A stretch of 11,295 nt of DNA from Saprospiraceae bacterium (lineage in GTDB: Bacteria; Bacteroidota; Bacteroidia; Bacteroidales; JAIPBB01): positions 1 to 11,295 of the forward strand of contig JAIPBB010000172.1 of assembly GCA_021739805.1 (NCBI GenBank), in the 5' to 3' direction. Below the pieces are notes generated by a model. The model was not told the origin of the DNA. It searched no databases and saw nothing but the letters and a program-made list of their open reading frames with translations. Within the stretch, counting starts at the first letter, position 1; each line of letters opens with the position of its first letter. A program made the position numbers and the translations under genes. Positions 5,390-11,295 of the stretch are shown here, in pieces.

Positions 5390-7812
5390 TATCTTCCAAT
5401 TTCTATATCATCCTGCTTACGGCCTTTGTAATTATTAATTCGATAGCTTAAACCAACTCTTATAACAGGAGATTCATTTTTATAGTAAAAATATGAGTAG
5501 AAATTATTATACCTGGTTTCATTCTCAAATTTTCCTGTTGAAAAAATATTATGCCCTGCAATTGTAAAAGTTGCTTTGCGATTTAAGAAATCATGTCTGA
5601 AAGCAAGATCAGCATAATAAAGTTCTTTCTTTTTTCCCTGGCCTTCAACTCCGGGACTAACATAAAGACACATTAACTGAATGCGGGTTTTAGTTGAGAA
5701 TTTAAATGTAGCTGTTAAACGTGAATCCCAGGAATTGCTATTTTGATTTAGATTTTCACCTATAACTACTGACTTGATTTCATAATTATAAACATTACCC
5801 GCAAGATTAAGATTACACCATTTTTTAAGATCCCAATTAAATAACATCTCCATACCATAAGCCGATGTTTTATCAAGATTATCATAAGTGATATAGGCAA
5901 TATTATTTGCATCAATATTAACGGTCATTAGTTTAGTGTTGTTAGTTTGGCGATAGAAACAACCCAGCGAAACAAAACCTTTTTTTATTTTATTGAAATA
6001 GTTGAACTCATAAGAATCAAAATCTTCAGGTTTCAGCAATGGATTTCCTGAGCTATAATTGTAATTATCAGAATAATCAGGAAATGGATTTAATTCATAG
6101 GGCTGTGGTCGGTTGATTCTTCGTGTGTAACTTAACTGAAGCTGTTGCTCTTTTGTTAGCTTTTTCGAAATGTGAACCGTGGGATAATAGTTAAACATAT
6201 AAACAGGATATTTTTCATCGGTTGTTATCTGATGCAAAAGCCTGTCAGTGTATTCAAGTCGGCATCCAAGCTGATATTGAAATTCTTTAAAAGAGTTTGA
6301 ATATGTTCCGTAAGCTGAGTAAAGTCCCCTGTCGAAAGTCCACTCATTTGAAAAGTTCAGGTCTTTAATCCATGTGTTATTGGCTGAATTAAAATCTTCA
6401 TAAATAAAATTTGAAGTTCCATTTGTTAAATGAAGCTGCATACCGGTTTCGATTTTTCCTTTACCAAAAGGTTTTACGTAATCAATATTTCCTCTTATAT
6501 TATTTCTGATAGGATTATGATTTGAACGACTAATGCTGGCATTTCCTGTTGGATTCCAATTATTATCTGAGTTTTGCTGATTAGACTCTTCAATGTCGTC
6601 ACCATCCCATTGCCATCCTGCTATTGAAATATCAAGTTTATGGGATTGTCCGTCAAATTGACGTTGAAAATCAACTCTTCCGGCATAATAAATTCCGTCA
6701 ACTTCGAAATAATTATCTGAAACTGAATAAAGCTCATTTGTTGCAGGATTATCCCAAAGATGATACTTAGTGTCAAAATTCCTAAACATTCCGAATCCAC
6801 CAACAGTTCCGGCTATTGTTAGAGTGTTTTTATCACTTAAATATATATCGGAGCCACCATTTACTCTCCATGGTCTTGATACTCTTTTTCTGATAGTTGT
6901 TTCACTTAAATAATTTGTTGTATCAACAGAATAATACAATTCCCTATCGTTTCTGGATTCTGCATTATTTGTATGTCGATTGTAGTTGGCACTTATGAAA
7001 TAATTGACTTTTTTGTTTCTATAATTAAATGTTAAATCACCACCATATTTATCACCTGTTGCAATGGAAGCATTGATAATCCCATTAAATCCTGTGTTTT
7101 TTTCCTTTTTCATTACTAAATTGATAATGCCTGCTGTTCCGTCAGGGTCATACTTAGCCGAAGGATTTGTAATGATTTCAATTTTATCAATAACACTTGC
7201 GGGCATTTGTTTTAAAATATCATTTCCTGACAGCACGCTAGGTCGTCCATCAATTAAAACAGTGAAGTTCCCACTTCCTCTCAACAAAACATTGCCTTCG
7301 ATATCAACTCTAACAGATGGTACATTTTCCAACACATCTGAGGCTGTTCCATTAGCTGCATTAATATGCTGGCTTACGTTTACAATTTTTTTGTCAATTT
7401 GATAATCGATATAGGATTTTTCACCAACAATTTCAACTCCCTTAATATTTTCTGTTGACTGTTCGAGTTTAATGTCTCCAAGATCAACGAGTTTCTTGTT
7501 TTTTGATAGAATTATATCCGATTTGTAAATTTTATAATATCCAATAAAATCAACTGTTAAATAATATTTTCCATAGGGAAGATTTGGCAATATAAATTGC
7601 CCGCTTGTATCAGTGATTGTTCCACTTATAATTGATGAATCCTCTTCTGAGAATAAAACAATATTGGCATATTCAATTGATTTATTTAATCCTTTGTCTG
7701 AAACTTTTCCTTTTATAAGTCCATCACCCTTAGCAATTGCTTTGTTTGATGTTTGGGAAAATGTGTTAAAAGAAAATAGAAGTAATAGAAGTGTTAATTT
7801 AATAATTCTCAT
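5389..7812 (-). CDS. Outer-membrane beta-barrel receptor-like protein (TonB-dependent receptor-like, OMP_b-brl_3 type)
   Basis: The product has 807 residues. The ATG at 7812 opens a signal peptide (MRIIKLTLLLLLFSFNTFS, then Q20). Residues about 31-117 are a carboxypeptidase-regulatory-like beta-sandwich (GLIKGKVSD, TDTSGQFILPNLPYGKYYL). Residues about 120-238 are a plug-like domain with SDVLENVPSVRVDIEGNVLL, LIDGRPSVLSG and NPSAKYDPDGTAGIINLVMK, the pattern of the Bacteroidota family of outer-membrane beta-barrel proteins related to TonB-dependent receptors. The remainder is the barrel, including SYTRRINRPQPYELNPFPDY and a final strand near PVIRVGLSYRINN, followed by a short charged tail. No SusD-like gene or regulator is adjacent, so it is not a SusC of a polysaccharide locus, and its substrate cannot be predicted. 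It appears to be transcribed alone: a strong hairpin separates it from the protease gene upstream, and its 3' end converges on the Omp28 operon. Confidence 0.92.
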   Translation of the reverse strand: MRIIKLTLLLLLFSFNTFSQTSNKAIAKGDGLIKGKVSDKGLNKSIEYANIVLFSEEDSSIISGTITDTSGQFILPNLPYGKYYLTVDFIGYYKIYKSDIILSKNKKLVDLGDIKLEQSTENIKGVEIVGEKSYIDYQIDKKIVNVSQHINAANGTASDVLENVPSVRVDIEGNVLLRGSGNFTVLIDGRPSVLSGNDILKQMPASVIDKIEIITNPSAKYDPDGTAGIINLVMKKEKNTGFNGIINASIATGDKYGGDLTFNYRNKKVNYFISANYNRHTNNAESRNDRELYYSVDTTNYLSETTIRKRVSRPWRVNGGSDIYLSDKNTLTIAGTVGGFGMFRNFDTKYHLWDNPATNELYSVSDNYFEVDGIYYAGRVDFQRQFDGQSHKLDISIAGWQWDGDDIEESNQQNSDNNWNPTGNASISRSNHNPIRNNIRGNIDYVKPFGKGKIETGMQLHLTNGTSNFIYEDFNSANNTWIKDLNFSNEWTFDRGLYSAYGTYSNSFKEFQYQLGCRLEYTDRLLHQITTDEKYPVYMFNYYPTVHISKKLTKEQQLQLSYTRRINRPQPYELNPFPDYSDNYNYSSGNPLLKPEDFDSYEFNYFNKIKKGFVSLGCFYRQTNNTKLMTVNIDANNIAYITYDNLDKTSAYGMEMLFNWDLKKWCNLNLAGNVYNYEIKSVVIGENLNQNSNSWDSRLTATFKFSTKTRIQLMCLYVSPGVEGQGKKKELYYADLAFRHDFLNRKATFTIAGHNIFSTGKFENETRYNNFYSYFYYKNESPVIRVGLSYRINNYKGRKQDDIEIGR

Positions 7813-7883
7813 ATCAGTCTTTTTTTGGTTTATAAATTTTCAACCTAGAAAATGATATGTGCAAAAGACTTATTAGAAGAAAA

Positions 7884-7923
7884 TATCCCTTTTGGTATTT
7901 TGGTGAAAATACCAAAAGGGATA
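7884..7923 (-). terminator. Perfect 18-bp hairpin, likely terminator of the M16 protease gene
   Basis: The left arm (7884-7901) and right arm (7906-7923) are perfect reverse complements of 18 bp around the 4-nt loop GGTG. The core arm reads ATCCCTTTTGGTATTTT. Read on the minus strand, the hairpin begins 10 nt after the protease stop codon (7934-7936) and is followed by a T-rich stretch (ATTTTCTTC), fitting an intrinsic terminator. The stem itself is AT-rich, with one GGG/CCC block. It lies 72 nt before the start of the next minus-strand gene, so it should also insulate that gene. Confidence 0.75.
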
Positions 7924-7933
7924 AATTTATAAA

Positions 7934-10750
7934 TTATTTTGTTGGTTTCATTATAAGCTGAATTGCATCCTTATCGCTAAGGAATTTATTAGCTGCTTCC
8001 TGGATTTCCTTAGGAGTTAGTGAGTTAATTTCCTTTTCATATTCATCAATTCCTAAATACAAATTTTCATTGTGAAAATGATTGTTTTGCAAAACACCTA
8101 ACCAATACCTGTTTTCTTTAATTCTCTCGGTATGTGTTTTGATTTTGTTTTTCTTATATTCTGCTAAATGCTTTTCAGAAGGTCCGTCTTTCTTTAAATT
8201 TTCTACTCCTTCATAAACCATTGCTGCTAGTTTATCAGCATTTTCAGGTCCACAATCAAAGGACATGGTCATTTGGAATTCTTCTTTTGGATAATGGCTG
8301 GTGCTTAATCTAACTCCAACACCATAAGTTCCACCTTCTTCTTCACGTATGGTTTCGGTGTAGGTAGTTGTTAAAACAGCTTGAATTGCATCCAAAACCA
8401 GCCTGTTTCTTTTATTATAAACAAAGTCATTATGATAACAAATATAAACTGTGCTTTTAGCAACTTCCATCGGAAACTCAATTGTTTTATTAACTTTTTG
8501 TTTTGGATAGTCAACTCCCAAATCTTTCCATTTTTCCTTATTATTAGTCTTTGAAAGACTTCCAAGATATTTCTCTAATAATGGTTTTGCTTTTTCAATA
8601 TCCACATTACCAACAAAGAAGAAAGTAAAGCTGGCAGGGTCAGCAAATCGTTTTTTATAAATATCACCAATTTTATTAAAATCAGCTTCGTCGAGCAATT
8701 CAACCGACATAGGTCTTGCTCTGAAGTTGTAATCAGCAGTTATCCATTGAACACTATCTCTGAACAATGAGCCGGGGTCATTGGATTTATTAGCCATATA
8801 GCTTTTATAACGTGTCATTAATGAATTAAATGCAGTTTCATCAATTCTTGGTTTTGTAAAATACAAATGAACTAACTGAAGCATAGTTTCAAAATCGTCA
8901 GGTGAAGCACTACCGTTAAAACCTTCTTCCAATTCACTAATAAATGGAGAGACTCTAACTTTTTTATCAGATAACATTTTTCTAAGTTCAATATTATCGA
9001 AGTCAGAAATTCCACCGTTTGAAACTACTGAACTAGCAAAATCAGCCGAAACAGCATCTGTATTTCCATATAATGATGAGCCGCCAAGGCTATAAGCTGA
9101 CATTAAAATTTCGTCGGCTTTGAAATCTGTTTGCTTAATAAATATTTTAATTCCATTGCTAAGAGTCCACTCGATTGTTCCCAATTGTGCATCTTTAGTT
9201 TCTTTTACCACTTTTCCCGGAAGAACTTTTTCAGCGAATAAAGGTTTGTTTGAAACTTTATCTTTATAGGCTTCAATTCCTTCTTTTTTAGATATTGAAT
9301 TAACGATTGATAGTATTTCTTCTTTGCTGGATAAATCAGTATCTTCTTTGTCGGGTCCGGTAATAATAACAACTCTGTTTTTATCAGTTATCCATTTCTT
9401 AGCCAAATTATTAACATCTTCCAATGTAATCATAGGTATTACGGCTTTCGAAAATTCAACTTCAAATTCAATTCCCGGAATTGGTTCGCCTGTTAAAAAG
9501 TGCGATTGATATTCACGGCAGAATTGTGCTGATTTTCTTTTGTCTTTTTCTTTATAAGCTGATTCTATTCGTGTAAGATAGTCTTTTTTTGCTCTTTCTA
9601 ATTCAGTTTCGGTAAAACCAAATCTTTTAACTTTTTCATTTTCGAGTAGAATAGTTTTTAAGCTTTCCTGGATTTTATTGTTTTTAGATATTGCCATTGA
9701 AATATATGCATCCTTCGTTCTTCTAATGTTACCGTAATATGAGTAAGCATTAACAAAAGGAGCTTCAGCTTTTTCAGTAATCTCCGCTAATCTTGCATTT
9801 ATCATTATGCTGTATAATTGTTGTTGAATCTGGTCAACAAAGTATTTAGCATCTTTAGTTTTTACATTATCATGTTTATAATAAATGCTAACGTTTGAAA
9901 AGCGTGCTTCTTTATCTTTTTCAATAGCTACATAGGTTTCATCATGGTCAGGAATTTCAAAGTCAATTCTTGGTTTTGGAGATTCAAATTTCGGTGCGGT
10001 AGAAAAAAGTTTAATCACTTTTTGTTCCATCTCTTTTACGTCAAAATCACCAACAATAATCACTCCTTGTAAATCCGGACGATACCATGTTTTATAAAAA
10101 TCTTTAATTACCGGATACTTGAAATTGTCAATAATATTAATATCACCAATAACATCTCGTTCAGCATATTTCGAACCTTTGTAAAGGATTTTATCAGTTT
10201 CTGTTCTCATTCTGAAAGAAGCACCACGTCTTGTTCTCCACTCTTCATGGATAACTCCTCTTTCATTATCAATTTCTTCATTATCAAAGGATAGATTATA
10301 TGCCCAGTCAAATATAATTTGCAATGATGTATCAATGTTTTCTTTAACATCAATTGGGACTTTCTGGAGCATATAATTTGTAAGGTCATAACTGGTGTAT
10401 GCGTTAATTTCAGGTCCGAATTTCATACCAACTCTTTGGAGATAGTTAATAATTTCTTTTTTCTCAAAATTCTTGGTTCCGTTGAATGCCATGTGTTCAC
10501 AGAAGTGAGCAAGACCATTTTGGTCATCATTTTCGTCAATAGCACCAGCTTTAACAGTTAACCAAAATTGAGCTCTGTCTTTTGGAAGCTCATTCTTGCG
10601 AATGTAATAGGTTAATCCGTTGTCGAGTTTTCCATAAACTACTAATGGGTCAATGGGTAATGGTTTGCCTTCGGAAGATTTAGGTTGTGAAAATCCAATT
10701 GAAAATGTAAAAATTAAAATTAAGCTTAAAATACTTTTAATAAATTTCAT
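7934..10750 (-). CDS. Secreted M16 (pitrilysin/insulinase) family zinc metalloprotease
   Basis: The product has 938 residues, similar in length to single-chain M16 proteases such as PqqL. The ATG at 10750 is chosen because it directly begins a signal peptide (MKFIKSILSLILIFTFSIGF, then SQ). A TTG at 10804 would add 18 hydrophilic residues in front of it. The inverted zinc motif HxxEH is present as HFCEH (H82, E85, H86). The third zinc ligand is E163 in NERGVIHEEW, 77 residues after H86, the spacing seen in pitrilysin, so the N-terminal half should be catalytically active. The C-terminal half has the conserved R/Y substrate-binding motif in IREEEGGTYGVGV (R802, Y809). All four M16 subdomains therefore appear to be in one chain. 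M16 enzymes degrade peptides inside a closed chamber; this one would act in the periplasm or beyond. The gene seems monocistronic, with a strong hairpin after it and a separate reading frame before it. Its substrates are unknown. Confidence 0.95.
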   Translation of the reverse strand: MKFIKSILSLILIFTFSIGFSQPKSSEGKPLPIDPLVVYGKLDNGLTYYIRKNELPKDRAQFWLTVKAGAIDENDDQNGLAHFCEHMAFNGTKNFEKKEIINYLQRVGMKFGPEINAYTSYDLTNYMLQKVPIDVKENIDTSLQIIFDWAYNLSFDNEEIDNERGVIHEEWRTRRGASFRMRTETDKILYKGSKYAERDVIGDINIIDNFKYPVIKDFYKTWYRPDLQGVIIVGDFDVKEMEQKVIKLFSTAPKFESPKPRIDFEIPDHDETYVAIEKDKEARFSNVSIYYKHDNVKTKDAKYFVDQIQQQLYSIMINARLAEITEKAEAPFVNAYSYYGNIRRTKDAYISMAISKNNKIQESLKTILLENEKVKRFGFTETELERAKKDYLTRIESAYKEKDKRKSAQFCREYQSHFLTGEPIPGIEFEVEFSKAVIPMITLEDVNNLAKKWITDKNRVVIITGPDKEDTDLSSKEEILSIVNSISKKEGIEAYKDKVSNKPLFAEKVLPGKVVKETKDAQLGTIEWTLSNGIKIFIKQTDFKADEILMSAYSLGGSSLYGNTDAVSADFASSVVSNGGISDFDNIELRKMLSDKKVRVSPFISELEEGFNGSASPDDFETMLQLVHLYFTKPRIDETAFNSLMTRYKSYMANKSNDPGSLFRDSVQWITADYNFRARPMSVELLDEADFNKIGDIYKKRFADPASFTFFFVGNVDIEKAKPLLEKYLGSLSKTNNKEKWKDLGVDYPKQKVNKTIEFPMEVAKSTVYICYHNDFVYNKRNRLVLDAIQAVLTTTYTETIREEEGGTYGVGVRLSTSHYPKEEFQMTMSFDCGPENADKLAAMVYEGVENLKKDGPSEKHLAEYKKNKIKTHTERIKENRYWLGVLQNNHFHNENLYLGIDEYEKEINSLTPKEIQEAANKFLSDKDAIQLIMKPTK

Positions 10751-10889
10751 TTTAGATGAGTTTTTGTGAATAAATTGTTCTCGGCTTATCAATAAAAGAG
10801 CCAAAACATATAAGGCTCAAAAGCACAAGAATTTGCGAAGATATAGCTTTTCAATTGAAATTTTAAAAAGATTTTTAATTATTCAATAA

Positions 10890-10918
10890 TGGACAGGAGT
10901 GTGCGAAACTGGACAGGA
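10890..10918. repeat. Direct repeat TGGACAGGA x2, possible insertion-sequence end remnant
   Basis: TGGACAGGA occurs at 10890-10898 and again at 10910-10918, a 20-bp period, with GTGTGCGAAAC between the copies. The block is much richer in GC than the AT-rich DNA on its left. Repeated short motifs of this kind are seen at the ends of IS21-type elements, and the sequence recalls such ends in Bacteroidota, but no transposase or matching second end is present in the window. The direct repeat is certain; the element origin is a guess. Confidence 0.4.
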
Positions 10919-10925
10919 AGCTGCT

Positions 10926-11295
10926 TTATTTATTAATCAAAAGCTTCTTCGTAACACTTTCGTTTCCGTTATTTACCTGAATTAAATATAATCCACTTTT
11001 TAAAGAACTCACATCAATTTCATTAGTTGAAAGATTATCAATTTTAATTAGGCTTTCTTTTAAAACATTAAAAATACATACTGAAATTTCTGACTCAAAT
11101 TCATTCTCTATTATTATTTTATCAGAAGCAGGATTTGGATAAAAAGTGAGATTCTCAAATAAATTATCTTCCATTAAACTTGTTTGAATAACAATTATTG
11201 ACTTGCTGGTAACTATAGTATCACAATCGTCATAAGATGATAAAGTAATATTATATGTTCCAGGCCCGGGAAAAGTATATAAAGGATTTGATGCT
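10926..11295 (-). CDS. C-terminal part of a PKD-domain protein with T9SS type A sorting domain (5' end outside window)
   Basis: The frame is open from the right edge to the stop at 10926-10928, giving 122 visible residues (first full codon at 11294). An ATG at 11174 lies inside the frame and is not the true start, since clear domain sequence continues upstream. The first part is the end of a PKD-like beta-sandwich (YTFPGPGTYNITLSSYDDCD). The last about 75 residues are a type A T9SS sorting domain (Por secretion tail): LTFYPNPASDKIIIEN, then SLKSGLYLIQVNNGNES, ending in KKLLINK. This signal sends proteins across the outer membrane through the gliding/PorSS apparatus, after which it is usually cleaved and the protein anchored at the surface or released. 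The protein's main function lies outside the window. No hairpin terminator follows the stop; the TGGACAGGA repeat lies just beyond it. Confidence 0.9.
   Translation of the reverse strand, partial: ASNPLYTFPGPGTYNITLSSYDDCDTIVTSKSIIVIQTSLMEDNLFENLTFYPNPASDKIIIENEFESEISVCIFNVLKESLIKIDNLSTNEIDVSSLKSGLYLIQVNNGNESVTKKLLINK

Noticed and set aside
7064..7402. 112-codon plus-strand frame
   Set aside because: It lies opposite the plug region of the receptor gene, whose conserved motifs show the minus strand is the coding one.
7613..7855. 80-codon plus-strand frame
   Set aside because: It is antisense to the N-terminal domain of the receptor and has no recognisable features.
10751..10804. Upstream TTG start for the M16 protease
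   Set aside because: The added 18 residues are hydrophilic and precede a normal signal peptide that starts at the ATG at 10750.
10798..10818. Small inverted repeat GAGCC / GGCTC upstream of the protease
   Set aside because: It has only 5 bp of stem with an 11-nt loop, too weak to call a regulatory structure.
10805..10860. Minus-strand promoter for the protease (TATGTTTT)
   Set aside because: It misses the final G of TAnnTTTG and has no -33 element at the right spacing.

Overview
The window looks like a chromosomal piece of a Bacteroidota (Bacteroidetes) genome. It is AT-rich and lacks clear Shine-Dalgarno sites. It has one good match to the Bacteroidota -7 promoter element (TAnnTTTG). Its gene families are typical of that phylum: Omp28-type proteins, a DUF6029 outer-membrane barrel, an outer-membrane beta-barrel receptor with a carboxypeptidase-regulatory-like domain, and a type IX secretion (T9SS) C-terminal sorting domain. 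Almost every product carries a signal peptide, so this is an envelope and secretion region. The order or family within Bacteroidota cannot be fixed from the sequence.

Layout, left to right. (1) Positions 1-1737, minus strand: a large secreted protein whose 3' end lies outside the window. It has a CARDB/Ig-like segment and an Omp28/thioredoxin-like segment that has lost its CxxC. (2) 1738-2157: a divergent intergenic region with a plus-strand promoter and a long untranslated leader. (3) 2158-5254, plus strand: a tight three-gene operon (gaps 19 and 21 nt) encoding a secreted TlpA-like thioredoxin (CKPC), a DUF6029 outer-membrane beta-barrel (C-terminal CX4C pair) and an Omp28-type lipoprotein (CVNC). 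(4) 5264-5389: two blocks of degenerate 7-bp tandem repeats, in the same 7-bp phase, between convergent genes. (5) 5389-7812, minus: a stand-alone outer-membrane receptor-like beta-barrel protein. (6) 7884-7923: a perfect 18-bp stem with a 4-nt loop, the likely terminator of the next gene. (7) 7934-10750, minus: a full-length secreted M16 (pitrilysin/insulinase) zinc protease. (8) 10890-10918: a 9-bp direct repeat that may be an insertion-sequence end remnant. (9) 10926-11295, minus: the C-terminal part of a PKD plus T9SS-sorted protein running off the right edge.

The most interesting part is the operon at 2158-5254 and its divergent neighbour. All three operon products have a cysteine pair outside the cytoplasm, and topology places the barrel's pair in the loop before the last strand, predicted to be on the cell surface. 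The simplest inference is an envelope or surface thiol-disulfide module, with the neighbour as a redox-dead relative of the Omp28 component. This is a hypothesis: the sequence shows the cysteines, spacing and families, but not the electron flow. The protease and the receptor are ordinary members of known families, with no visible functional link to the operon.
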